Origin: DATFVA01 sp963811905
GTDB taxonomy: Bacteria; Bacteroidota; Ignavibacteria; Ignavibacteriales; Ignavibacteriaceae
Assembly: GCA_963811905.1 (NCBI GenBank)
Contig: CAWETK010000018.1
Coordinates: 620,001 to 684,000 of the forward strand
DNA length: 64,000 bases
Direction of reading: 5' to 3'
Positions 1 through 8,477 of the stretch are shown here, piece after piece. Numbering within the stretch: position 1 is the stretch's first letter; the number at the start of each line of letters is the position of its first letter. The notes under the pieces were generated by a model, which searched no databases, was not told the DNA's origin, and saw nothing but the letters and a program-made list of their open reading frames with translations. The position numbers and the translations under genes are program-made.

Positions 1-532
1 TGCCTTTCCAGAAAATCATAGTTATAATTACTCCTATAAAAACGAGTGCTGTCCCCATGTCGGGTTCAAGAAGAATAAGCCCTACCGGGACCAGTCCTAT
101 TATAAGTGTAATGACAATATCTTTGAAAGATTCAATATTAGTATTATTCCGGCTAAGAAAAGATGCAACAACGAGTATGGTTCCTATCTTTGCCATTTCA
201 GAAGGCTGGAACCCAACACTTCCAAGGTCAAGCCAGCTTTTAGCTCCCGAAATCTGTCTTCCCATTACCAGAACCGCCATAAGGAGTCCAAGCGACAGGA
301 GATACAACGGTACAGCCATCAATCTGAATGAGCTGATAGGTATTGAATAAGTTATAAAGAACACAATAAATGCAGCAATTCCCCAGATCAATTGTCTGTC
401 GAAATTTCCTGAAGCAGTAGGATGATGGACTGTGGAACTATAAATAGCAGCAAGACCTATCCCGAAAAGCAGCAGGCATGGAATAAATATTCCAAGATCA
501 AATTTATCCTGTAGTTTATAATCAATTCGCAA
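1..532 (-). CDS. rodA: RodA, peptidoglycan glycosyltransferase (3' end cut by window edge)
   Basis: SEDS-family integral membrane protein that polymerises lipid II during side-wall growth, working with the PBP2 encoded just upstream. About 177 codons are visible. They read as successive hydrophobic helices and contain the SEDS-type stretch GRQISGAKSWLDLG followed by FQPSEMAKI, then a further helix. The only sensible start is TTG at 532-530, preceded by an AGGGG ribosome-binding site. It lies 11 bases inside the end of mrdA, which implies translational coupling. The remaining C-terminal half lies beyond the window edge. Family identity is clear from the motifs; the start is inferred. Confidence 0.9.
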   Translation of the reverse strand, partial: MRIDYKLQDKFDLGIFIPCLLLFGIGLAAIYSSTVHHPTASGNFDRQLIWGIAAFIVFFITYSIPISSFRLMAVPLYLLSLGLLMAVLVMGRQISGAKSWLDLGSVGFQPSEMAKIGTILVVASFLSRNNTNIESFKDIVITLIIGLVPVGLILLEPDMGTALVFIGVIITMIFWKG

Positions 533-2345
533 GTGAAGCCCCTATAATATTCTGATGCAACTTTTGTTCATATTTATTCTGTTCATCTTTCTTCGTTTTA
601 TCTTTCAATAGGTAAGCTTCAATAAGTTTTTTTGCAATGGGAGCCGCATATGTTGCTCCAAAACCGACATTCTCAACAACTACAGCAACGGCAATCTGCG
701 GATTATCAAAAGGAGCAAAGCCGATAAATAAAGCATGGTCCTTACCGTGGGGATTCTGAGCAGTACCTGTTTTTCCTGCTATCTCTATATCCTTTGACCT
801 TATTCTTCCGGCTGTTCCCGAACCATTTACCACAAGAAACATTCCCTCCTTAACTATATCGAAAACTTTCTTATCTACACCAATATCAATTTTCTCAAAC
901 TTAAAAGGAATAAAATCTTTTGTTTTATTATCAAGATATCCCTTCACTATATGCGGTGTGTATGTTACCCCGTCATTGGCAATAAGAGAAACATATTTCG
1001 CAAGCTGTATAGGAGTGATGCTGACTTCTCCCTGTCCTATACCCAGGCTAGCCATTATACTTCTGGGCCAGTTAGGTCCATAAATTTTTTCATAATATTT
1101 GGCGCTGGGGATAAAACCTTTGGATTCCTCGCCAATGTCTATTCCGGTTTTTTGAGCGAAACCGAATTTCAGAGCATAATTATGCCAGTTATCAATCCCG
1201 ATTTTATAAATCAGGTTATAGAAAAAAGTATTGCAGGATTTTTCGATAGCGTGGATAACATTCATAGAGCCATGCACACCATCACACTTAAAGTACCTTC
1301 CGTAGGTAAATCCGCCTCCGCAGTAGTAAGTATAACTTGTATTGATCACTCCAAGGTCAAGAGCGGCTATAGCTTCCATAATCTTAAAAGTTGATCCAGG
1401 GGGTTTCATCGACATAGTTGCGCGGTTAAACAACGGCTTGTCCGGGTCGGTATAAAGTTTATTTAAGAATTCCCTGGAGGTTACATATGAAAATTCATTT
1501 AAGTCATAGTCAGGAAAACTACCAAGACCGATGACTTCACCTGTTTTGGGTTCTATAGCAACGAATGCGCCCCGGTATCCCTTAAATGCTTCCTCTCCGG
1601 CTCTCTGTACATCTGCATCAATCCCGAGCACAAGATCATCTCCCTTAACCGATGCCAGATCTGCATCGCCGTTCTTAAACCTTCCGATTTCTTTACGCCT
1701 GGAATCGACAAGGATATAATTATATCCCTTCTCACCCCTCAGATACTTCTCATAAGCCTTCTCAATGCCGTTATTGCCGACATAATCACCGGGTTCATAA
1801 TATTCGTTTTCTTTTTGAAGCTGTTCAGGAGAAATTTCTTTTGTATAGCCGAACATATGCGATCCCATTACCCCATCGGGATAACCGCGCTGCATTTCGA
1901 CTATATAATCAACACCCGGCAAAAATTCAGAATTCTCTTCGAGCCAGGAAACGGTTTTAAAATCAATACCTCTCTTGATCCTTACAGGAATATACTTTGA
2001 ATATATTCTGTTATTAAATAGTATCTTATTTATATATCCGGAATCGACATCAAGCACATTTTCCAATATCCGGTTAAGCTTCCTGTCGTATTCCGCAGGG
2101 ATAATTCTAAGGGTGTAGGCGGGAATATTACTTACTATCACTTCGCCGTTCCTATCGAGGAAAACTCCACGTAAAGGAGTCTGCTCGATTGCCTTAATAC
2201 TATTGCTTGCAGATTTCTCATCATACTCTTCATGATTTATTATCTGCATCTGGAATAAGCGAAACGCAAGCAGAGCAAAGGACCCTGCAATTATGAAGAA
2301 AATAATTGATTTCCTCTGGATAGACCCAAAACCGGAAGTTCTCAA
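522..2345 (-). CDS. mrdA: Penicillin-binding protein 2 (class B transpeptidase)
   Basis: Crosslinks peptidoglycan during cell elongation at the inner membrane, as the partner of RodA. The 607-aa protein has one N-terminal transmembrane segment (about residues 12-33), a PBP dimerisation region (about 50-220) and a transpeptidase domain. The catalytic motifs are S318-T-F-K321, S370-C-N372 and K525-T-G527, all intact. The start is TTG at 2345, directly next to the mreD stop, with no better start nearby. The length is normal for the family. It is the fourth gene of the mreBCD-mrdA-rodA run, so it is probably made from the same transcript as the cytoskeletal genes. Confidence 0.96.
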   Translation of the reverse strand: MRTSGFGSIQRKSIIFFIIAGSFALLAFRLFQMQIINHEEYDEKSASNSIKAIEQTPLRGVFLDRNGEVIVSNIPAYTLRIIPAEYDRKLNRILENVLDVDSGYINKILFNNRIYSKYIPVRIKRGIDFKTVSWLEENSEFLPGVDYIVEMQRGYPDGVMGSHMFGYTKEISPEQLQKENEYYEPGDYVGNNGIEKAYEKYLRGEKGYNYILVDSRRKEIGRFKNGDADLASVKGDDLVLGIDADVQRAGEEAFKGYRGAFVAIEPKTGEVIGLGSFPDYDLNEFSYVTSREFLNKLYTDPDKPLFNRATMSMKPPGSTFKIMEAIAALDLGVINTSYTYYCGGGFTYGRYFKCDGVHGSMNVIHAIEKSCNTFFYNLIYKIGIDNWHNYALKFGFAQKTGIDIGEESKGFIPSAKYYEKIYGPNWPRSIMASLGIGQGEVSITPIQLAKYVSLIANDGVTYTPHIVKGYLDNKTKDFIPFKFEKIDIGVDKKVFDIVKEGMFLVVNGSGTAGRIRSKDIEIAGKTGTAQNPHGKDHALFIGFAPFDNPQIAVAVVVENVGFGATYAAPIAKKLIEAYLLKDKTKKDEQNKYEQKLHQNIIGASLAN

Positions 2346-2834
2346 CTAACTCAAACTCCTCTTAGGATAAAATATTGAAACGATTATACTGATCACTGCT
2401 GTATAAAGTGCCGGAAGCATTGCCTGTTCAAAAAATAAAGCAAGAATACTCTTGCTTAAATCAATCGTTGAGAAAAATGAATAAACCAGTGTATCAACAA
2501 GTGTGCAGAGAAGTACTATCAGAGAGAAAACGTAGGATTTAAGATAGGCCTCTCTTTTATTTTCATTTGAAAAATAACCTGCAATAAACCCGGCAATGGT
2601 TTTAGAGAGCATTGCACTACCCAGTAAACTACCGGTAATCAGGTCAAAAAGAAAACCATAAACAAATCCCAGCACCGTGCCGTAAACCTGACCGTAGCGC
2701 ACCGCATAAAAAACAAGGAGAATTAAAATAAGATCAGGTATAACGCCGTTGACTGCGACAAGGGGTATAACTGTGGTCTGAATTACCAGCAGAGGAAAAA
2801 ACAGGAGAATTGAAATTATGTAATGAGACCGCAT
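2346..2834 (-). CDS. mreD: Rod shape-determining protein MreD
   Basis: Small integral membrane protein (162 aa) of the elongasome that links MreC and MreB to peptidoglycan synthesis. It is almost wholly hydrophobic, with about five predicted helices, and has the usual family size. Identification rests on size, topology and position between mreC and mrdA, since MreD has little conserved sequence. Its ATG overlaps the mreC stop by one base (TAATG), and its TAG is adjacent to the TTG start of mrdA. Confidence 0.9.
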   Translation of the reverse strand: MRSHYIISILLFFPLLVIQTTVIPLVAVNGVIPDLILILLVFYAVRYGQVYGTVLGFVYGFLFDLITGSLLGSAMLSKTIAGFIAGYFSNENKREAYLKSYVFSLIVLLCTLVDTLVYSFFSTIDLSKSILALFFEQAMLPALYTAVISIIVSIFYPKRSLS

Positions 2835-3667
2835 TATTTACGATTGTAAAAATTTAATTCGAGATTGTTTTTTTGCTTGCTTTCAACGATCCCCACTACA
2901 AAAACATTTTCCACACTGCCGAAATCCACAAATGGTTTTATTTTCGCCTCGTTAAATATTCCTGTTTCAACCTTACTCAGTCCGATCACAACACCGACAG
3001 GTACGGGTACCGAAACTATTGAACTGATTTCAGATGTAACAATCCGGTCGCCCGGTTCGATATCATATGTCTTAGGAACATCCACAATTACCAGGTCCTT
3101 TCCGTTCCATTTCATTATGCCGTCAATCCTGCTTCGTTCATCTTTAACAGTAAGTTTAAGATCAATATTCTGAAGTGTTCTTGCTATTGAATAATCGTGT
3201 GAAACAGAAGTTATAACACCAACAATTCCTTTATCATTTATTACCGGCATACCTGCTTTAACACTATCCTTTAGACCTACATTTATTGTTACGCTTCCCT
3301 GGGATTTTGTAGAAAGTTTTGAAACGACTGAAGCAGGGATCAAAGGATAATTTATAGTGTCCTTAAATCCCAGCAGATTTTTTAATTCATGATTTACTAT
3401 TCCATACTCTCTTAACCTGTTCACCTGCAGCATAAGTTCAGCATTAACTTCTCTCAATCTCTCGTTTTCTTTTTTGTATCTTGAAATATTTATAACATCG
3501 CTGACCACCGAAGTCACTGCGGCAAAACTGCCGAAAGCAACAGCCCTGACCTGGCGGACTTTGGAATTCTGATTTTGTGAAAGGGTAAAAAGACTGAAAG
3601 TCAGAAGGATAACAAGGATTATATACTCTTTAAAATTTTCCCATAATTTAGAAATAAATCTAAACAT
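2834..3667 (-). CDS. mreC: Rod shape-determining protein MreC
   Basis: Periplasmic scaffold of the elongasome, anchored in the inner membrane. The 277-aa protein has an N-terminal transmembrane helix (about residues 14-32), a coiled coil (about 60-95, rich in KKENERLREVNAEL-type heptads), and then the paired beta domains. These include the typical GVVGVITSVS-like motif (here KGIVGVITSVSHDYS) and PVGVVIGLS. It overlaps mreB and mreD by one base on each side, so the three are almost certainly co-translated. Confidence 0.95.
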   Translation of the reverse strand: MFRFISKLWENFKEYIILVILLTFSLFTLSQNQNSKVRQVRAVAFGSFAAVTSVVSDVINISRYKKENERLREVNAELMLQVNRLREYGIVNHELKNLLGFKDTINYPLIPASVVSKLSTKSQGSVTINVGLKDSVKAGMPVINDKGIVGVITSVSHDYSIARTLQNIDLKLTVKDERSRIDGIMKWNGKDLVIVDVPKTYDIEPGDRIVTSEISSIVSVPVPVGVVIGLSKVETGIFNEAKIKPFVDFGSVENVFVVGIVESKQKNNLELNFYNRK

Positions 3668-4692
3668 CAGTATCTGCGGTTACGAATTAAAACTTTGGAA
3701 TAATGATTTAAATTATCTATAACTTTCCCTGCCCCGCGCACAACAGCTGTCAGGGGATCTTCGGCAACGTGAACCGGAAGGTTTGTTTCCATTCTTATGC
3801 GTTCATCAAGTCCTTTCAGCAGCGCGCCTCCCCCGGTTATCATTACTCCCCGGTCGAGTATATCTGCAGAGAGTTCCGGAGGGGTTCTTTCAAGTGATTG
3901 TCTTACGGCATCAACGATCTGTACAACTGCTTCGTTCAAGGCTTCCCTTATTTCAACTGAACTTACTTCAGTTGTTTTCGGGATTCCGCCGACCAGGTCT
4001 CTTCCTTTGACCTGTATGGTAATTTCTTCTTTTAGAGGAACAGCAGAGCCCACTTCACACTTTATTGCTTCAGCAGTTCTTTCCCCGATAAGGATATTAT
4101 GATTTTTTTTGAAGTACTGCATTATCGCGTAATTCATTTCATCTCCCGCGATCCTTATGGATTCTTCATTAACAATTCCGGATAATGCTATTACTGCAAT
4201 TTCCGTTGTGCCGCCGCCGATATCGATGATCATATTTCCGACAGGTGCTTCAACATCGAGTCCGATGCCGATGGCAGCAGCCATTGGTTCAGCAATGAGG
4301 TGAACTTCTTTTGCGCCTGCGTGTTCGGCACTGTCTCTGACCGCCCGTTTTTCAACTTCGGTTACGCCGCTCGGAACAGCAACCACTACTCTTCTGGCGG
4401 AAAATGCACCGGCTCTAACTCTTTTAATAAAAGCTCTGATCATACCTTCGGCAATTTCGAAATCGGCTATCACTCCATCCCGCATAGGACGTGTAACACG
4501 GATCTCCTTATGCTCCCTTCCCTGCATCTCTTTAGCTTTATTACCAAGGGCAATAATTCGCTTCGTGTTCTTGTCAAAAGCAACGATAGAAGGTTCATTA
4601 AGAACTATACCCTTGTTCTTCACGTAGATCAGGGTGTTCGCAGTGCCTAAATCTATGGCAATATCTGCTGAGAAAAAATCAAATAGACCCAT
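3667..4692 (-). CDS. mreB: MreB, actin-like cell-shape protein
   Basis: Bacterial actin homologue that forms membrane-associated filaments and positions the lateral wall machinery. The 341-aa protein has the ATPase phosphate-1 motif D14-LGTANT, phosphate-2 motif D157-IGGGTTE and the GGGALLKGLDE motif near the C-terminus. The N-terminal MGLFDFFS is a likely amphipathic membrane-binding segment. It is the first gene of the mre group, ten bases downstream of purH, so transcription may continue from the purine genes. Confidence 0.98.
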   Translation of the reverse strand: MGLFDFFSADIAIDLGTANTLIYVKNKGIVLNEPSIVAFDKNTKRIIALGNKAKEMQGREHKEIRVTRPMRDGVIADFEIAEGMIRAFIKRVRAGAFSARRVVVAVPSGVTEVEKRAVRDSAEHAGAKEVHLIAEPMAAAIGIGLDVEAPVGNMIIDIGGGTTEIAVIALSGIVNEESIRIAGDEMNYAIMQYFKKNHNILIGERTAEAIKCEVGSAVPLKEEITIQVKGRDLVGGIPKTTEVSSVEIREALNEAVVQIVDAVRQSLERTPPELSADILDRGVMITGGGALLKGLDERIRMETNLPVHVAEDPLTAVVRGAGKVIDNLNHYSKVLIRNRRY

Positions 4693-4701
4693 TCTGCCTC
4701 T

Positions 4702-6219
4702 TTAATGTTTAAAGTGTCTGATTCCGGTAAAAACCATTGAAATATTATTTTGATTAGCTGCTTCTATAACTTCACTGTCTCTTACAGATCCTCCCGGCTG
4801 AATAACCGAGGTAGCGCCGTATTTAATTATTTCGAGGAGCGTATCGGCAAAGGGGAAATATGCATCGGAAGCAGCAACTGATCCTGTCAGATCAAGTCCA
4901 TGTTCCTGTGCTTTTACGGAAGCTATCTTTGCTGAATCAAGTCTCGACATTTGTCCTGCCCCTACAGCAAGTGTTGCACTGTTCTTCACAAATACGATAG
5001 CGTTCGACCTCGTGTGTTTGGATACAATCCATGCAAAACGAAGATCATTCATTTCTTTATCACCGGGCTTTTTCTCCGTAATAACTTCAAGCTTTTCCTC
5101 ATCCAGAGTCGCTCTGTCAGCATCCTGGGCTATTACGCCGCCAGGGATGTTTTTAAAGTTGACCTTTTCTTCCCTGACTGATTTAAGCTGCTTTAATAGC
5201 CTCCTGTCTCTTTTCTTCCTCAGAATCGCCATTGCTTCTTCAGTATAAGAAGGTGCGCATACTATCTCAAGGAAAATTTCATTTAGTTTCTGTGCTAAAA
5301 CTGAATCAACTTCTTCGGTAAATACAACTATTCCGCCAAAAGCTGAAACAGGGTCGCACCTGAGGGCCTTGATATAAGCTTCATAGGCATCTTTGCCTTT
5401 TGCAGCACCTGCAGGATTCTGATGTTTTATTATTACGCAGGTTTTTTCTCCCAGATCTTCCGCAAGTTCAGCCGCAGCCAGCAGATCAAGTATATTATTG
5501 TACGAAAGCTCTTTGCCATGCAATACATCAAAGTATTTGTAAAAATCACCATAGATAGCTGCTGTCTGATGCGGATTTTCACCGTACCTCAGATCTTTTT
5601 CTCTCTTGAAATTCACCCTTATATGAGAGTGGGGCAGAGAAAAGCGGTCTTCAAGATAATTGGAGATGTGGGTATCATAAAAAGCAGTATGAGAGAAAGC
5701 TTCAATCGATAATTTGAGCCGTGTATTATTGCTTACTTCTCCCTTTTTTAATTCATCAAGGAAAGAGTTATACTGCCCGGGATTTGTAAGTACTGAGACA
5801 TACTTATAATTCTTTGCAGCGGCTCTGATAAGACTCGGGCCGCCTATATCAATGTTTTCGATAATTTCATCGAGTGTTGAATCAGGATTTGATGCAGTCT
5901 GTACAAACGGGTAAAGATTAACACAGACGATATCCACCTTGTGAATCCCGTTCTCTTCAGCCTGTTTTATATCTTTGGAATTATCCCTTCTCATAAGAAT
6001 TCCGCCGAAAATCCTGGGGTGAAGTGTTTTGACCCTTCCGTCAAATATTTCCGGGAAACCGGTAATCGTGCTTATTTCTGTGACTTCAATATTCTCTGCA
6101 GCCAGTTTCTTTGCAGTATTACCAGTAGCTATGATTCCATATTCCAATTTTACCAGTTGTTTTGCAAAATCTACAACTCCGCTTTTATCGGAAACACTTA
6201 TTAATGCTAATTTCTTCAA
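4702..6219 (-). CDS. purH: Bifunctional AICAR formyltransferase / IMP cyclohydrolase
   Basis: Catalyses the last two steps of de novo IMP synthesis in the cytoplasm: formylation of AICAR, then ring closure. Of the 505 residues, about 1-135 form the IMP cyclohydrolase domain (VSDKSGVVDFAK, RVKTLHPRIFGG). The rest is the formyltransferase domain, with RYGENPHQ at 211-218 and the catalytic K265-H266 in IIKHQNPAGAAKG. The length matches the family. It lies 17 bases after purN in the same direction, giving two folate-dependent purine enzymes together. Confidence 0.98.
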   Translation of the reverse strand: MKKLALISVSDKSGVVDFAKQLVKLEYGIIATGNTAKKLAAENIEVTEISTITGFPEIFDGRVKTLHPRIFGGILMRRDNSKDIKQAEENGIHKVDIVCVNLYPFVQTASNPDSTLDEIIENIDIGGPSLIRAAAKNYKYVSVLTNPGQYNSFLDELKKGEVSNNTRLKLSIEAFSHTAFYDTHISNYLEDRFSLPHSHIRVNFKREKDLRYGENPHQTAAIYGDFYKYFDVLHGKELSYNNILDLLAAAELAEDLGEKTCVIIKHQNPAGAAKGKDAYEAYIKALRCDPVSAFGGIVVFTEEVDSVLAQKLNEIFLEIVCAPSYTEEAMAILRKKRDRRLLKQLKSVREEKVNFKNIPGGVIAQDADRATLDEEKLEVITEKKPGDKEMNDLRFAWIVSKHTRSNAIVFVKNSATLAVGAGQMSRLDSAKIASVKAQEHGLDLTGSVAASDAYFPFADTLLEIIKYGATSVIQPGGSVRDSEVIEAANQNNISMVFTGIRHFKH

Positions 6220-6236
6220 AATTGTTCTTCCGGTTA

Positions 6237-6842
6237 TTATTCAGAGACTTCTATGCGATTATTTACTGTCCTGACTTTATTCTCAGCTATCATTTTTATC
6301 ACCGATGGCAAGATCCTGTGTTCAACTCTTAGAACTCTTTCGGCAATTTCTTCCGGTGATCTAACGTCCCTTATGTCTACGCATTCCTGAGCAATTATTG
6401 TACCTGTATCGTAAGATTCGTCGACAAAATGTACGGATGCTCCTGAGACTTTCGCGGACGAGTCATAAACAGCCTTATGTACATTCATACCATACATTCC
6501 TTTTCCACCGAAAGATGGAAGAAGAGCAGGATGAATATTTATGATTTTTCCTTTGAAATTCTTCACTACTTCATCCGGTACCAGTTTTAAGAAACCGGCC
6601 AGGACAATCAGATCGATATTAAGCTGAGATAAAAAAGTAGATAGGTCTTTGTAACTTATTAATCCGTCTTTATCGCCAAGGCTATAGGTCGGGACGGAAT
6701 AACTCTTTGCAATTTCGAAAGCGCCGCACTCAATCTTATTGCTAATTACAGCTTTTACTTCGATCAGGTCTGCTAATTCCCGGGACTGTAAAATGGACAG
6801 AAGATTCGATCCTCTTCCCGAAACAAAAACAGCTAAATTCAA
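6237..6842 (-). CDS. purN: Phosphoribosylglycinamide formyltransferase (10-formyl-THF dependent)
   Basis: Transfers a formyl group to GAR, the third step of purine synthesis. The 201-aa sequence begins with the Rossmann-type VFVSGRGSNL. It contains the catalytic IHPALLPSFGG motif (Asn-x-His within NIHPA) and the HFVDESYDTG segment carrying the conserved Asp. Its length is ordinary for PurN. It stands directly upstream of purH with a short gap, consistent with co-transcription. Confidence 0.97.
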   Translation of the reverse strand: MNLAVFVSGRGSNLLSILQSRELADLIEVKAVISNKIECGAFEIAKSYSVPTYSLGDKDGLISYKDLSTFLSQLNIDLIVLAGFLKLVPDEVVKNFKGKIINIHPALLPSFGGKGMYGMNVHKAVYDSSAKVSGASVHFVDESYDTGTIIAQECVDIRDVRSPEEIAERVLRVEHRILPSVIKMIAENKVRTVNNRIEVSE

Positions 6843-6944
6843 ATCAATTGCTTAATTAATATTAGCGAAAATTACCGAAATAGTGAAAGATTGTCAATCA
6901 ATATTGACTGGTACGCAATGAAATTCAGGAGATTAGCAGGGGCA

Positions 6945-8441
6945 TTAATTTTTCAGCGTATCTTCCTGCAGCGGGTAAAGCAGATTCTTCAACTTATTCT
7001 GATAATCGTAATTATTTGCTTCATCTGCTTTTTCAGCAAACTGCTTAACTTCTTCCTGGTTGCCGAGCTTTTTATTTGCCCTGGCAAGGTAATAATAAGA
7101 AAATGGAATAACCCATTTTTCATTCGAAGAATCCAGGCTGATTGCCTGGTCTGCAAGATCAATCGATTCCTGGAAATTCCCCATATAATATGCTGCCTCG
7201 CTCTTATAAAGCAGAGCCTCTGCCTTCAATTTTTCCGAATGTATTATGGGAACAACTGAATTGACAGAATCATAGGCTGCCTTATATTTTCCAGCTTCGA
7301 CCATATTTGAAATATAAATAAGGCTCAGTTCCACCGGCGAGAGGGTTCTTTTTTCATAGAGTTCACCTTTTCTCTTTGCATATATATCATCATCAAGGTC
7401 CATGTTTCCATTCTGAGCTTTCTCAAAATACTTAACCGCCTCTTCCCTATTCCCGTCAACTTCTAAGCAGATTCCCATTCTGTAAGCCGCAATACCAGTA
7501 TAGTCATTATCTTCTGCGTTCTCCAGAAAATGAAGGTAGTAGGTTTTAGCGGAATCGAGTTTATTATTTCTGAAATTTATATCCCCCTTCAGGAAATATG
7601 AAAATGAAATGATTTGATTAAACTGATGATTATCTGCTTTAATAACTTTATCGAGGAATCTATTCGCTTCAGTCAGTTTCCTCTGCTTCATCAGAAGAAC
7701 TGCATATGAATAATTAAAAAGAAGATTCTGAGGATACCGTTTAACCAGTTTCTTTAATAATGCTGCAGAAGATTCATAATCTATAAGAAAATCCATTTCA
7801 ATCTGGGCGAGGTAATACTGGGCTTCTACTTTCGCAAAATTTCCGTTTTCAGCAGCAATTTCAATATATTTAACGCCTAAATCCTTATTACCGCTTATTC
7901 CCACAAGGTTAAGTGCCCACTTGAAAGCAGAAGGAATCTGGGCAACGGCAAAATTGTATAAGCCCAATCCAAGATACGCATCCATCCGTTTGGGATTTAT
8001 TTCAAGCAGCTGTGAAAGAAATGATTCGGATTTTTTTGTTGCCCAGGCGGCATCCAGGTAGTTCCCCGCTTTACCGAATGCGATTGCCCTGTAACTGTAA
8101 TTTGCTCCCAGCACATACAAAGCCATTTCATTTTGATCATTTTTATTAAGTATCGCATCTCCCTTTTCAATCGCCTCATCCGAATATACTTCGAATGTAT
8201 CCAGATCATTTTTATCTTTCCCGCCGAGGTAGTACCAGAGGTATATACTTGATTCATAATGATAACCGCGCGGGTCATCCGGATATTTCTCAATCATACT
8301 TTTAAATGTCTGTTCAGCCTTATCCCAGTTAAAGCTGTAGCACGCATCAAGACCCTTAGCTATCTGCCGTTCAATCTCCGACTGTCCGAATAACAATGAT
8401 GAGAAAAGAATAATAAAAGTTAACAACGATATTGATTTCAT
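6945..8441 (-). CDS. Secreted or periplasmic TPR-repeat protein
   Basis: A 498-aa protein with an N-terminal signal peptide (hydrophobic residues about 3-18, cleavage after LLFGQ). The rest is tetratricopeptide-like helical repeats throughout, for example KAEQTFKSMIEKYPDD, EANRFLDKVIKADN and EEAVKYFEKAQNGN. No catalytic domain is visible. Proteins of this type are common in Ignavibacteria, and I do not know this one's function. It sits 36 bases downstream of pyrG and 102 bases upstream of purN in the same direction, so it may only be travelling in the operon. Confidence 0.85.
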   Translation of the reverse strand: MKSISLLTFIILFSSLLFGQSEIERQIAKGLDACYSFNWDKAEQTFKSMIEKYPDDPRGYHYESSIYLWYYLGGKDKNDLDTFEVYSDEAIEKGDAILNKNDQNEMALYVLGANYSYRAIAFGKAGNYLDAAWATKKSESFLSQLLEINPKRMDAYLGLGLYNFAVAQIPSAFKWALNLVGISGNKDLGVKYIEIAAENGNFAKVEAQYYLAQIEMDFLIDYESSAALLKKLVKRYPQNLLFNYSYAVLLMKQRKLTEANRFLDKVIKADNHQFNQIISFSYFLKGDINFRNNKLDSAKTYYLHFLENAEDNDYTGIAAYRMGICLEVDGNREEAVKYFEKAQNGNMDLDDDIYAKRKGELYEKRTLSPVELSLIYISNMVEAGKYKAAYDSVNSVVPIIHSEKLKAEALLYKSEAAYYMGNFQESIDLADQAISLDSSNEKWVIPFSYYYLARANKKLGNQEEVKQFAEKADEANNYDYQNKLKNLLYPLQEDTLKN

Positions 8442-8477
8442 TGGAGCTATGGTATATAAATTTTTAGTGGAAGAGAA

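Noticed and set aside
951..1394. 147-codon plus-strand ORF
   Set aside because: It lies fully inside mrdA on the other strand; the product has no family character and mrdA has all its catalytic motifs.
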